A DNA stretch of 64,000 nt, from the NCBI GenBank assembly GCA_052161645.1, contig CP197414.1; one strand, written 5' to 3'. This DNA is from Laterigemmans sp052161645 (GTDB lineage Bacteria; Planctomycetota; Planctomycetia; Pirellulales; Pirellulaceae). Each line of letters opens with the position of its first letter. The first letter of the stretch is position 1. The notes beneath the pieces are model-generated. The model was not told where the DNA came from. It did no database searches and worked only from the letters and a program-made list of their open reading frames with translations. A program made the position numbers and the translations under genes. Of the stretch, positions 34,342 through 43,450 are shown piece after piece.

Positions 34342-35103
34342 TCAACTGTCAACCGCTGGCGAGGCCTCGCCAGCGGTCGGTGGGTTCGTAGAACTAACAC
34401 TACCAGCGTCCTCCGAAGGGGTGCTATCAGCAAGTAGCTTGCGCACCGCGGGCATGACATGCTCTTCATACGTGAAGCCGATCGTCTCGCCTTCATCGAC
34501 AAAACGGGCGACTTCGTTTCCGGCGGCATCAAACACCAGCACGGCTGGGATCGAAACGACTTCCAAAGCGATGTAAACATCTTCGCTGGGGGTGGCGCAG
34601 ATGTAGTTCTCCGTGCGCGCGGAAGTGGACTGCAAGAAACCCATCACGTCGGTGAGATAATTCTCTGGCGGATGCGTGCGGCGACCGTCGTAATCAATAT
34701 TGGCGGAAATGCAGCTCAACTGATCACCAAACTCAGTGTTCAATTTGACCAATCCGGGGAATTCTCGCAAACAGGGCTGGCAGTTGAGGGACCAAACGTC
34801 CAGCACCACGGGTTTTCCTGCCGATTTCACCGCCGCCATGATTTCGTCCCAAGGCGAGACCTCCACCTGAACCAACGGATCGGTTGGGGGCCCCTCGGGA
34901 ATATCGAGTTCGGCAAGATCGCCAGCCGATGCGACCAAAGAACCCGAGTGGGAAACTTCGGCGCTGGGACTAATCGGTTGCCCGTCTCCAACACGCTCGA
35001 TAACCGTTTCTTGCTCTCCCCAACAGCCGGCCAAGAGAGTGACTAGCACCAAAGGGGACACACACGCAAACCGGCGATTCCTTGTCAAGAACTGCTTAGT
35101 CAT
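34342..35103 (-). CDS. TlpA-like thioredoxin-fold lipoprotein
   Basis: 253 residues with a lipoprotein signal (VLVTLLAGC, Cys about 27), so the protein is lipid-anchored outside the cytoplasm. After a spacer, a thioredoxin-like domain (about 80-225) has VVLDVWSLNCQPCLREFP with the NCQPC redox motif and the cis-Pro segment VVSIPAVLVFD. Such proteins reduce periplasmic disulfides, often in cytochrome maturation or stress. The C-terminal tail is Ser/Pro-rich and contains the perfect palindrome at 34352-34377. Start ATG. Confidence 0.8.
   Translation of the reverse strand: MTKQFLTRNRRFACVSPLVLVTLLAGCWGEQETVIERVGDGQPISPSAEVSHSGSLVASAGDLAELDIPEGPPTDPLVQVEVSPWDEIMAAVKSAGKPVVLDVWSLNCQPCLREFPGLVKLNTEFGDQLSCISANIDYDGRRTHPPENYLTDVMGFLQSTSARTENYICATPSEDVYIALEVVSIPAVLVFDAAGNEVARFVDEGETIGFTYEEHVMPAVRKLLADSTPSEDAGSVSSTNPPTAGEASPAVDS
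34352..34377. terminator. Perfect 26-bp GC-rich palindrome near the 3' end of a lipoprotein gene
   Basis: ACCGCTGGCGAGG is followed at once by its complement CCTCGCCAGCGGT, with no unpaired bases. It overlaps the last codons (EASPAVDS) of the minus-strand gene and no T-run follows. A transcript stem, attenuator or protein site are all possible. Confidence 0.5.
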
Positions 35104-35213
35104 AAAGATACCTGCAAAACCACAAACGGGGGATATACATCTACAATCGATATCGTGGTGGAAAAGCGAAACACACCCACGACTTTAATCTATTCGCTTC
35201 GTACACTAGAAGG

Positions 35214-35852
35214 TTGGTAAGGGTAGTCAATTCCGATCAGCGGGTAGATTTTACGGTGGCCGACGAATCGACGACTGAATTGTTAACGCGAGCGAAATCG
35301 GGGGATCTCGAGATGCTCGGGCGGTTACTGGAACAGTATCGCGGTTACCTGCTGATGCTGGCCCATCGTTACTTGGACGATCGCCTGCGGCGGAGAATCG
35401 ATCCCGCCGACATCGTCCAACACACCTATTTGGAAGCGCAACGCGATCTGCCTTCGTTTCGCGGCCAAACTCCCGCCGAATTTGCTGGCTGGATTCGGAA
35501 TATCCTAAAGCATAACGTAGCCACAGCCGTGGCGCGGCACGTGTCGGCTCAAAAAAGATCGATCGGACGCGAAGTCAACGTCGGAAACGATTCGGCGGCC
35601 GCCAACTGGTTTGCCCAAATGCCAGGCAGCACCACCAGCCCTAGTCGCCGCGTGATGCGAGAGGAAGCAGCCATGGCCATGCTCGACGCGCTCACTCAAT
35701 TGCCCGAAACGCAAGCCGAAGCGGTCCGTCTGAGGTACATGGAAGGCCTCCCCCTGGCGGCTATTTGCGAGCGCATGGGCAAGTCCGAAACAGCCGCTGC
35801 CGGGCTACTCAAACGGGGCCTCCGCAAACTCCGCGAAATTATGGCTGATTAG
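35214..35852 (+). CDS. ECF-type sigma factor (planctomycete sigma-70 family)
   Basis: 212 residues from a TTG at 35214; a GTG at 35256 is an equally good start because the family core begins near residue 16. Sigma region 2 is visible in LLMLAHRYLDDRLRRRIDPADIVQHTYLEA, and region 4 in LDALTQLPETQAEAVRLRYMEGLPLAAICERMGKSETAAAGLLKRGLRKLRE. It directs RNA polymerase to a dedicated promoter set. It sits 85 bp before the kinase, an arrangement found across planctomycetes in which the kinase may control the sigma factor. Confidence 0.85.
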   Translation: MVRVVNSDQRVDFTVADESTTELLTRAKSGDLEMLGRLLEQYRGYLLMLAHRYLDDRLRRRIDPADIVQHTYLEAQRDLPSFRGQTPAEFAGWIRNILKHNVATAVARHVSAQKRSIGREVNVGNDSAAANWFAQMPGSTTSPSRRVMREEAAMAMLDALTQLPETQAEAVRLRYMEGLPLAAICERMGKSETAAAGLLKRGLRKLREIMAD

Positions 35853-35936
35853 TCAACCAGAAATCGCTGGAATTTACGAATCATCTATGGGACATTTGAA
35901 TGTTAAGCGTGCTGTTGCCTAATTACCGAGTCCTTG

Positions 35937-38486
35937 ATGGCTGACCAATCCGACAAACATCCCAGTTCCGGAGAGCTGGACACCCCGTTGCATCCGTCCC
36001 GATCCCCCGAGCTGCCCACCACCGCGGGACCAGCCACCAAGGGAATCGGCGAGGGAATTGCATTGCCTCACCCGGCAGACCAAGAAGCTAACCAACAGGG
36101 CAAAGTAGTCGATGACGAAGCAGTTGATGACGAAGCGGAGGGTGGTGAGGAACTAGCGAATGCCGGCAAACTCGACGCGGCCTTCGCGGCGTACTTGAAA
36201 CTCTGCGATGCAACCAACTTGGGGGAGGAGTTCGCTGAAGATTCGTCCCCTGAAGATCAGCCGGCAATTAGCAGCGACCAGCGGCGGAGCGAATTTCTTG
36301 CCCAGTTTCCTGAACTGGCCCCAGAACTGGGTAACTTGATCGCCACGGCCGACTTGTTGCAACGGTTCGTCGTCGCTGAATCAGAGCCAGCCAAGCCGCG
36401 TGTCTCGCCCGACGCCGAGACCATTGGCGCGGGCTATACCGGGCATTTACAGCAGCCGCAGGCGACCGGTCCACTTGACGTCGGCGCGCCCAACATCGGC
36501 GAGATGAATATTGATGCACACAATGCCGATCCCTCGACGGCGCTGACCCTGCCGTTACCCAAAGTTTCGCGTGGCGGTGAGCAGGCCGCTGGGCCCGCTG
36601 CCCACAATGCCACATTGCCGGGGGACGCCGTCGGGAAAAAACAAGCCGGTCCGCCACTGCCTTTCGAATTGGGCGACTACCGGCTGGAACGGATGCTTGG
36701 TCGTGGTGGCATGGGAGTCGTCTACCTAGCGACGCAACGCAATCTCGATCGCCAGGTGGCGGTCAAGATGATCAGCTCGGGCGTGTTCGCCGGGGAAGAA
36801 GAAGTTCGTCGCTTTCGCACCGAGGCGCGGGCCGCAGCGCGGCTCAAACACCCCAACATTGTCACCGTGCATGACTTCGGCTACCTGCACGGACACCACT
36901 ACTTTTCCATGGACTACGTGCCGGGCACCGACTTGGCGCACCTGTTGTCGGACGGCCCGCTACCTTGCATGCTGGCCGCCCGCTATGTTCGTGATTGCGC
37001 CCACGCCATCCATCATGCTCATCAAGCAGGCATTTTGCATCGCGATTTAAAGCCGGCAAACGTGTTGATTGACGAACACGACCAGGTTCAGATTACCGAC
37101 TTCGGTTTGGCAAAACATACGGATGCGGACAGCAGCGTTACGGGCAGCGGTGCGGCGGTTGGCACTCCCAACTACATGGCTCCCGAACAGGCGATGGGGC
37201 ATGGAGATCGCGCCAATCGCACGGCAGATGTCTATTCGCTCGGTGCCGTGTTGTTCGCTTTGGTCACCGGGCGTTCACCTTTCGCCGGCGCGACCGTGAT
37301 GGAGACGTTGATGCAAGTGATTCACCGGGCTCCCCCCAGCCCTCGTGAATTTCGCGATGACGTGCCAGCGGATCTGGAAACGATTTTACTCAAATGCTTG
37401 GAGAAAGATCCCAAACGCCGCTATCATTCAGCTAAAGCCTTAGCCGAAGACTTAGAACGCTATTTACAGGGCCGCCCGGTGTTGGCAAAACCCCGCGGTC
37501 CCGTGCAACGACTGTGGAACTGGGTCAACGATGTGCCGATCGTCGCTGCGCTCAGCGGCAGACGATTCGTGGATGCCAGCCAAACGCATCGCAGGTTTCA
37601 AACCAGCATGTTGGCGCTGGTGATCCTGCTGCCTCTGCTGCTAACCGCGGTCGTGATTGTTGACAATTGGAATCGCGGTCGCATGCCTGATTACGTGCGG
37701 ATTGCCGGGGGCATTCCGGGAGGTGTATATGATGAAATTTCCGGTGAACTAGCGCTGCGAATTTCTCGCAGCCAAGGAGTCGATGCGACCGTCATCTCTT
37801 CGGAGGGCTCGCTCGATAATCGTCAGCAATTGTTGGCTGGCGACCTGGAGTTAGCTCCCTTGCAAGCATCGACCATCCGAGGTGATAACCTCTGCGTCGT
37901 CGCACCTCTGTTTTACGAAATGGTGCATGTCTTCGTCCGCGGCTCCGAGAAAATTCATTCCATCGATGAACTGCGGGGCCGGGCCGTGGCCGTGGGGCCT
38001 GAAGGGAGCGGATCACGCTTGGCAGCAACCCTGTTATTTGACTCCTATGGCATGGGAGAATCGGACCTAAACCTGATCGTCAGCTCCTGGGGTGACTTCG
38101 ATGAACTCGATCAAGTTGACGGAGCAATTGTCTGCATTGGAACCGGCAGCCAAGTTGTCACCAGCTTGCTGCAATTGGGACAATTTGAATTGCTGCCGAT
38201 TGCCGAATCGCGACGCGTCTCCAGCGACCACCCGACACTTCGTCCCATGCATATTCCCGCCAGCGAGTACCCGCCCGGTTTATTACCCGATGACGGGATT
38301 GATACGGTGGGCATGCCAGCTTTCCTGGCAGCGCGACTCGACACGCCGAACGTGCTGGTTAGCGCCGCGTTGGCAGCCATCTATGCCGATCCCGTGCTTG
38401 ACACCCGGCTGATTCCTCGCCGAGCCGCCGCCGAATTTCAAAATATGGTGTTGCATCCCGAGGCGCGCAAGTTCTTTGCCCAGTGA
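35937..38486 (+). CDS. Ser/Thr protein kinase with extracytoplasmic TAXI-type binding domain
   Basis: 849 residues from the ATG at 35937. An acidic N-terminal region (about 1-240) contains the short domain (AAYLKLCDAT, FLAQFPELAPELGNL) common before such kinases. The kinase domain spans about 245-520: GRGGMG loop, VAVKM, HRDLKPANVL, ITDFGLAK, MAPEQA. One membrane helix at about 557-580 follows. The C-terminal 260 residues (VRIAGGIPGGVYDEISGELALRI, GRAVAVGPEGSGSRLAATLL) match the TAXI solute-binding family that usually serves TRAP transporters. The predicted layout is kinase inside, binding domain outside, a receptor kinase that could sense a small anion. The binding domain is long enough to be complete. 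Confidence 0.85.
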   Translation: MADQSDKHPSSGELDTPLHPSRSPELPTTAGPATKGIGEGIALPHPADQEANQQGKVVDDEAVDDEAEGGEELANAGKLDAAFAAYLKLCDATNLGEEFAEDSSPEDQPAISSDQRRSEFLAQFPELAPELGNLIATADLLQRFVVAESEPAKPRVSPDAETIGAGYTGHLQQPQATGPLDVGAPNIGEMNIDAHNADPSTALTLPLPKVSRGGEQAAGPAAHNATLPGDAVGKKQAGPPLPFELGDYRLERMLGRGGMGVVYLATQRNLDRQVAVKMISSGVFAGEEEVRRFRTEARAAARLKHPNIVTVHDFGYLHGHHYFSMDYVPGTDLAHLLSDGPLPCMLAARYVRDCAHAIHHAHQAGILHRDLKPANVLIDEHDQVQITDFGLAKHTDADSSVTGSGAAVGTPNYMAPEQAMGHGDRANRTADVYSLGAVLFALVTGRSPFAGATVMETLMQVIHRAPPSPREFRDDVPADLETILLKCLEKDPKRRYHSAKALAEDLERYLQGRPVLAKPRGPVQRLWNWVNDVPIVAALSGRRFVDASQTHRRFQTSMLALVILLPLLLTAVVIVDNWNRGRMPDYVRIAGGIPGGVYDEISGELALRISRSQGVDATVISSEGSLDNRQQLLAGDLELAPLQASTIRGDNLCVVAPLFYEMVHVFVRGSEKIHSIDELRGRAVAVGPEGSGSRLAATLLFDSYGMGESDLNLIVSSWGDFDELDQVDGAIVCIGTGSQVVTSLLQLGQFELLPIAESRRVSSDHPTLRPMHIPASEYPPGLLPDDGIDTVGMPAFLAARLDTPNVLVSAALAAIYADPVLDTRLIPRRAAAEFQNMVLHPEARKFFAQ

Positions 38487-38493
38487 CAGCAAG

Positions 38494-38650
38494 CGATTGG
38501 GGACAATCGCAATGTAGAACCGCTGTCCTCAGCTGTTTGCTTTGTAGAACCGCTGTCCCAGCTGTTTGCTTTGTAGAACCGCTGTCCCAGCTGTTTGCAG
38601 GCACCGCAACCAATTGGGGACAATCGCTCGACATTGCAGGCACCGCGAGG
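38494..38650. repeat. Nested direct repeats: three 29-30-bp units flanked by GGGGACA elements
   Basis: Three copies of a 29-30-bp unit (TGTAGAACCGCTGTCC core, then AGCTGTTTGC) begin at 38513, 38543 and 38572. CGATTGGGGACAATCG at 38494 and its near copy at 38613 flank them and form short hairpins. GCAGGCACCGC occurs at about 38597 and 38636. No spacers, so it is not a CRISPR. Read on the minus strand the units contain GGGACAGCGG, like REP elements linked to RAYT genes. Confidence 0.7.
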
Positions 38651-38805
38651 CAACCTTGACCTCGGTTGCTGGTGGTACGCGAACCAACGAGGCTGAGCAG
38701 TGTCTCAAAAGTCGCGATCGACCGAGGAGATTCCGGCGGCGCGATTTTCCTCGTTTCACACGACTGGGATTTCGTGTTTCGTGCCACGGGTTCTAAACGA
38801 ACATC

Positions 38806-38880
38806 GGACGAAGTAGCTCAGTGGGTAGAGCATCAGTGCACAAAACTGACGGTCACGGTTTCGACTACCGTCACGTACCA
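38806..38880 (+). tRNA. tRNA-like sequence, probably a decayed tRNA gene
   Basis: TAGCTCAGTGGGTAGAGC (38813-38830) is a canonical D arm. A perfect 5-bp anticodon stem (TCAGT/ACTGA) and T stem (ACGGT/ACCGT) with loop TTCGACT follow, then a 3' CCA at 38878-38880. Faults are clear: the acceptor pairs only as GGACG with CGTaCC around a bulge, the anticodon loop lacks T33, and G53-C61 is T-A. The anticodon cannot be read safely. I take it as a tRNA relic or tRNA-like element, not a working tRNA. Confidence 0.5.
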
Positions 38881-39212
38881 AAGTTGGTTGCTAACCAACG
38901 CACCGGGGCACGTACTTGTCCACCATGAAGCTGGCGGGCAGACGATTGCCTTGCTGAATCGGCAAGAACGACGTGCGCGTCGTCAGCATGCGTGAGCCGG
39001 AATTAGCCGATGAGCAACTCGATGTGATTGTCAACTCGGCTCCGGCCTGTATATGTACTGAAATAGCATCCGAGATGTTCAGGTTGAGATCGTGACGACC
39101 GAAAACGCACAGCTGCAACAGAAGGAGTTGCCTGCGATCGTACTCGGCGAGCGAGGCCTTGCCGACTGTGTTGTCAACTTGCTGTAAACGTACTGCGAAT
39201 GACCTGTCAACT
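38881..39212. other. Intergenic region after the tRNA-like element
   Basis: Begins with a stem-loop (7-bp arms GTTGGTT/AACCAAC at 38883-38899). The rest holds short frames interrupted by stops. A stretch at 39074-39185 reads plausibly as a coding tail in frame 2 (VEIVTTENAQLQQKELPAIVL) but has stops just upstream. I see nothing intact. Confidence 0.35.
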
Positions 39213-39252
39213 AAAAACGCCCTCGGAGGAACCATCCACCGCGGGCGTTTTT
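39213..39252. terminator. Rho-independent, probably bidirectional terminator
   Basis: AAAAACGCCC (39213-39222) pairs with GGGCGTTTTT (39243-39252), with a 20-base loop and a T-run on the plus strand and A-run on the other side. It separates the plus-strand kinase/tRNA-like region from the minus-strand membrane-protein gene at 39280. Confidence 0.8.
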
Positions 39253-39279
39253 TATTGAGGGAAACTCCAGCGATCGCTC

Positions 39280-40167
39280 CTAAGCCGCGGCGACTGCTGG
39301 ATCAGCGTATGCCCGCTCCAGCCGATAGCCGAGCCCACGCAGCGAGAGGCAGACGGCCAACATAATCGCTCCCATTAACTGATGACTGAAGATGATTCCG
39401 ACAACAAACTCAATGGCTTCGCTTCCCGGGTCTCCCAAAACTCCGATCAAAAGGCCGAACTCGCAAATCGCCAATAAGAAACAATAAACAACCCAAACCC
39501 CAATTCTAGACTTTATTCGCTCTATTTTTTCTCCTAACGCAATCCAGATGCAGGGCAATTTCACCAGCAGGCTGGCGATCCCATAAATCGTAATTGCAAT
39601 CAATCCTTCTAGCTCGCCGAGAACGCTGGCCCGCACCGCCCGGCTGAGGCTGAAGTCCTCGTCGGGTAACATCGCCCGCCCAATTCCCAAAGACAATGCG
39701 AGCAACAGCATGCCAATCATCATGTCACGAATCGCGTAGTTTGAGCCCATCACCATGTTTCGCGCAATCGCTGATTCCTGAATGATCTGCCAGCGAAAGC
39801 AGATCGCGGCGATCTTCAGCGGCACAAAGCTGACAACAAATCCAAACAACCACATCACCGCTGCGCTAAGCATCGTTTCGGCAATATCCCCTTTCCCCTT
39901 GATTTCGATCCCAATGGCGAAACCGCACCACGAGATCACTAGCAGCAACAAGGTCCATGGCAGGCGAATCCAAAACGTGCCACGTACCAAGGTTCCCCAA
40001 ACGCAGATAACAGTGAGCTGCGCCGTGACGACCCCCAAAACGAGCATCGCCGGAAATGGATCGTCAAAACAGCTTGGGGTCGCCACGTCCACGACGAAAA
40101 ATCCAATGCAACACACGCTAATCAATACGATCAGCCGCGACTTGTGCTCGAACGGCAAAGTATCCAT
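39280..40167 (-). CDS. Multi-pass membrane protein, hypothetical
   Basis: 295 residues with about seven hydrophobic segments (for example LIVLISVCCIGFFVV, LPWTLLLLVISWCGFAIGI, MGAIMLAVCLSL). An acidic loop (LPDEDFSLSRA) lies in the middle. Proteins of this pattern recur in planctomycetes without assigned function. It ends 27 bp after the terminator hairpin. Start ATG at 40167. Confidence 0.65.
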   Translation of the reverse strand: MDTLPFEHKSRLIVLISVCCIGFFVVDVATPSCFDDPFPAMLVLGVVTAQLTVICVWGTLVRGTFWIRLPWTLLLLVISWCGFAIGIEIKGKGDIAETMLSAAVMWLFGFVVSFVPLKIAAICFRWQIIQESAIARNMVMGSNYAIRDMMIGMLLLALSLGIGRAMLPDEDFSLSRAVRASVLGELEGLIAITIYGIASLLVKLPCIWIALGEKIERIKSRIGVWVVYCFLLAICEFGLLIGVLGDPGSEAIEFVVGIIFSHQLMGAIMLAVCLSLRGLGYRLERAYADPAVAAA

Positions 40168-40354
40168 GGGAACGTGCCCCTGCTTTCGTTTCCGCGGGCC
40201 TCGGTTTGTAGAGATCCGTGCTGCACTTGGTCAATTGAACGAGAAAGAGTTGAGTCCATTTGCCTCAATTCATATTCAGCATCGCCGTGGATGTCGATAG
40301 TGTTGCATTGTTATTATCTCCAGCCACTTGCGGTGCGAACCCTTGTGTCTAGAG

Positions 40355-41302
40355 TTACTTGGCTGGCCGTCCGATTAGCTGAATGGCTTCTGCCGCAGCT
40401 TCGCGGGCCAGTCGCGTTTTGATGTCCTTGCCTCCATGATCATTCCGGGCTGCTAACTTTTCTAGGTCTTTCAGAGCCGAGGCAGCTGCCGGCCCAAGCG
40501 TTCCGAGTGCTCGCGCCGCGGGCTCGGCGATCTGAGGCTCTTGAGACAAAGCCGCCGTCAAAACATCGATGGATGATTTGTCGGCACCGACCGCCTCGAT
40601 CGCTCGCACGGCCGCCCCTTGCAAGTCGCGGCTGGCACGAAAAGCGCGTCCACCATCCGTGCTCCCCTCAAGCGGAACTCGCGGTCTTCCGGCAAGCTCA
40701 TTCAACTTTGGCAGCATCCCCTGGGCGGCCGGACCGATTTTTCCAACGGCTTTAATGGCTGCGACTTTGGCAGTTTGGTTCTTCGCTTCGAATTGTACAG
40801 CAAGAAACGACAGGGTTTCGGGTTTCGCTTTTGACAACTCACCCAAAACGTCAATAATCCTTAGCCGTTGTGCTTCATCAGCGGAAGCAGCGGCAGTGAT
40901 GAAATAATTCTCAACGTCTGCCTGGATTTCTACCAACGTCGTCTTGAGGTCGGGAACCATGCGAACATTGCTCTCCAGTAACAACTGTTCCGCCAAAGCC
41001 TCGGCCAACGGACTCGCATCTTTCCCCAGTCCACAAATAAAGTCGAGCGCGTCACGCCTCGCCGACTCGCTGGCATCTTGCTTTACGATATCAAGCAATA
41101 TTTGCAGCTTCTGCTCCAAAGTCTTGCCTTGCAATTTCTCCAGCAAAGCATTGCGAACATCCGGTTCCTGCGACTCAGCCGCCAGTCGTCCGCCTCCATT
41201 TCCAACGGGAAGCGGCGGTGATGCTAATTGGTCGCAACCCGTCAGCATGACGATAAACAACAGCGGACACAGAGAATAACAGCGTGGGGGTATGCCAATC
41301 AT
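40355..41302 (-). CDS. HEAT-repeat lipoprotein
   Basis: 315 residues. A lipoprotein signal (LLFIVMLTGC, Cys about 23) is followed by Ala/Leu-rich helical repeats: LRIIDVLGEL, VAAIKAVGKIGPAAQG, AVRAIEAVGADKSS, PAARALGTLGPAAAS. These are HEAT/PBS-lyase-like repeats, and similar lipoproteins are common in this phylum as envelope scaffolds. No enzyme motif. Start ATG. Confidence 0.7.
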   Translation of the reverse strand: MIGIPPRCYSLCPLLFIVMLTGCDQLASPPLPVGNGGGRLAAESQEPDVRNALLEKLQGKTLEQKLQILLDIVKQDASESARRDALDFICGLGKDASPLAEALAEQLLLESNVRMVPDLKTTLVEIQADVENYFITAAASADEAQRLRIIDVLGELSKAKPETLSFLAVQFEAKNQTAKVAAIKAVGKIGPAAQGMLPKLNELAGRPRVPLEGSTDGGRAFRASRDLQGAAVRAIEAVGADKSSIDVLTAALSQEPQIAEPAARALGTLGPAAASALKDLEKLAARNDHGGKDIKTRLAREAAAEAIQLIGRPAK

Positions 41303-41462
41303 TTGTTTGCGCCCGATTCATTGCATGGGTAATCAGAAAGAAGTTAGACTATATGCGAGACGCGTCTTTTTTGTGGCGGTTCCTTAAAAATCGCGACAAT
41401 TCAGGCGCAAGGAGGCTCCCATATACCGTGCCCGCGGCATCGCTACGAAATGAATTGAAACC

Positions 41463-42434
41463 ATGCTGTCCCGTGCTCAAACATACACCAAGCAAACGCT
41501 TTGCTCACGTGCGTGCGTGGGTTCGATCGTGATCTTAGCAACGATCAGTGTTACTGGAGTTCAGCGGTCGCTTACCGCCCAGGAATTGCCGTTCCAGGAT
41601 CCTGCCGCGGCGATGCAAGCAATGCTCGAGCGGATGGCTGAGAATGCGGGACCGATGAAACCGCTGTTTGGGCGAATGACTCCACAACAACTTGAACAAC
41701 TGGACGGGATCAAGGTCTCGACCAATGAAGAGTCGCAATACGGCCGCAAAGTGCTCGATGGTTTCATCAAAACGATGAAACAGCAGAGAATTGAAGTCAC
41801 CAGTCGCTTTCCGGAGTCAGCCTACCTGAGCAAACTTATTGCGGGTATTCGACCACAAATGGATAACGCCAAACGATATCCGCGCCTGCAGATCTATTTG
41901 ATCGAAACCGAAAGTGAGGATGCCTATTCAGTCCCCGGCGGTCATTTGTTGGTGACTCGCGGATTACTAACCAAAATTGAGAGCGAGGCGGCTCTGGTGG
42001 GAGTCTTAGCCCACGAGCTCAGCCACCTCGACCGCGGGCACCAACTGCTACCACTGAAACAATCGAAACTGGCTCAGCAGCCGCTAAATTTCAGTGACAG
42101 CATGCTGATGATCAGCCTCGTCGCACGGCCCTTTCGTCCCGAACAAGAAACCGAAGCTGACGCCGATGCAATACGGTGGATGATGGCCATCGGCTATCAA
42201 CCCTTGGAATTGGCTCGCATGCTCAATCGCTGGAACCAACAGCAAGCGGCCACAATGCCTTGGCAAAAATTCATTCCTGGGTTCGTGAAATCCCACCCCG
42301 ACGCGGAGTTACGTGCTTTAGAGGTTTCGAAATTGGCGGACCAGAACAAACGCAAGTTCCCGGACGCAACGTACGTGGGACGCGAAAATCTCAAACGCAG
42401 AATCGCTAAATCAGAACAGCGTTTCCCCAGGTAA
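41463..42434 (+). CDS. M48-family metallopeptidase, secreted
   Basis: 323 residues with an N-terminal signal peptide (about 1-41, ending near SLTAQE). The zinc motif HELSH sits near residue 183 within GVLAHELSHLDRGHQ, with the third ligand in ETEADADAIRWM. Flanking VPGGHLLVTRGLL is typical of M48/Oma1-type proteases that degrade or quality-control envelope proteins. It lacks the multi-helix membrane part of HtpX, so it resembles the periplasmic BepA/YfgC branch, but without TPR repeats. Confidence 0.85.
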   Translation: MLSRAQTYTKQTLCSRACVGSIVILATISVTGVQRSLTAQELPFQDPAAAMQAMLERMAENAGPMKPLFGRMTPQQLEQLDGIKVSTNEESQYGRKVLDGFIKTMKQQRIEVTSRFPESAYLSKLIAGIRPQMDNAKRYPRLQIYLIETESEDAYSVPGGHLLVTRGLLTKIESEAALVGVLAHELSHLDRGHQLLPLKQSKLAQQPLNFSDSMLMISLVARPFRPEQETEADADAIRWMMAIGYQPLELARMLNRWNQQQAATMPWQKFIPGFVKSHPDAELRALEVSKLADQNKRKFPDATYVGRENLKRRIAKSEQRFPR

Positions 42435-42522
42435 GGCGAGCTTTTTTCCAGCCGCGTGCATGGCTTTTGCTCAACAAAGGACAATCCTCAAATTTATTGG
42501 TGGCGGTAGCTGGGCACTTTCT

Positions 42523-43206
42523 TTACTCCCCGCCTTCGTTCGACTGGGATAGCAAACTTCCATCCTCGTCGAATTCCTTCCACAGGCCCCGTTTTTGCCC
42601 GTTCGAGTACCGACCTTGGTACTTCAACTGTCCATTGTCGTAGTAGCCTTTTGCTTCTCCATGTTGCTTTCCATTTTGATACCGCGATTCATGGATCAGG
42701 TTCCCATTTGAGTGCCACATTCTGACCAGCGAGTATTTCCGATCTACTAACTGCAGTTCCCAATAAAGATTTCCCTTCGCGTCAAACAGCAACTGCGTAC
42801 CTGTGCCCTGAATCACCTCGGAGACCATGTTTCCCGCAGGATCGTAATAGGTCCCATTAAGGACATCTTCTCGGTACGCTACGATGTCACCTCCGTTATT
42901 TTCCACCATACATTGACCTTCCTCCCGCAAGCTCCCTGATGGATAGAAACCGCGGTAGCTTGAGTAACCAATTCCATTAACATCTACCTCCCAATAGCCG
43001 TAATCACCTTCATCCACTTCGATCCGGAACCAGTTCTTTCCAAAAAATCCACTGTCGTCATGGAAACCGCATCCTCGATAATAACCAGTATAAGATGAAG
43101 AAAATTGCAAGACCTGAGCTTTGGGAGTGATATAGCCAACGAGAGTCGTCGCAATTGCGAGTAAGACACAGAGGAAGGTGACTATCAGTATGTGATGTTT
43201 ACTCAT
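42523..43206 (-). CDS. MORN-repeat (YwqK-like) secreted protein
   Basis: 227 residues with a signal anchor (residues 5-26). The body contains MORN_2-type repeats: YYDPAGNMVSE, WHSNGNLIHESRYQNGKQHGEAKGYYDNGQLKYQGRYSNGQKRGLWKEFDEDG. Such Tyr/Gly-rich beta hairpins occur in YwqK-like antitoxin or envelope proteins. The function is unknown. It diverges from the blaI locus, with about 245 bp to its operators. Confidence 0.75.
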   Translation of the reverse strand: MSKHHILIVTFLCVLLAIATTLVGYITPKAQVLQFSSSYTGYYRGCGFHDDSGFFGKNWFRIEVDEGDYGYWEVDVNGIGYSSYRGFYPSGSLREEGQCMVENNGGDIVAYREDVLNGTYYDPAGNMVSEVIQGTGTQLLFDAKGNLYWELQLVDRKYSLVRMWHSNGNLIHESRYQNGKQHGEAKGYYDNGQLKYQGRYSNGQKRGLWKEFDEDGSLLSQSNEGGE

Positions 43207-43450
43207 GCGATTGCAGCCTTTGAGTCTATTGCCCAGGACAAGAATGGCGATGCTTTTCGGAGGGTCCTACCGAATGTCACCGCTATCATCGGTCACCAAC
43301 TAACTCGGTGGAAGACCAAAGCGGGCGACTTCTCGTGCGGCAAGGAACCGCCGGGATGTGCAGTTCGGGATAACCATGAGGCCGGACCATGGATCGTGTC
43401 AGGCGAATGTCGAGTTATTTCCGTGGACGGAAACTTTCTTTTTTGAGAGC

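Noticed and set aside
38513..38600. CRISPR-like array
   Set aside because: Three near-identical units of 29-30 bp follow one another directly without spacers, and no cas gene is near.
39074..39185. Possible small protein tail (VTTENAQLQQKELPAIV)
   Set aside because: Stops lie just upstream in frame and no start codon or ribosome site is present; at most a gene remnant.
43192..43446. 84-codon plus-strand ORF before the blaI operators
   Set aside because: It overlaps the start of the MORN gene, has no ribosome site or recognisable domain, and lies in the expected promoter region.
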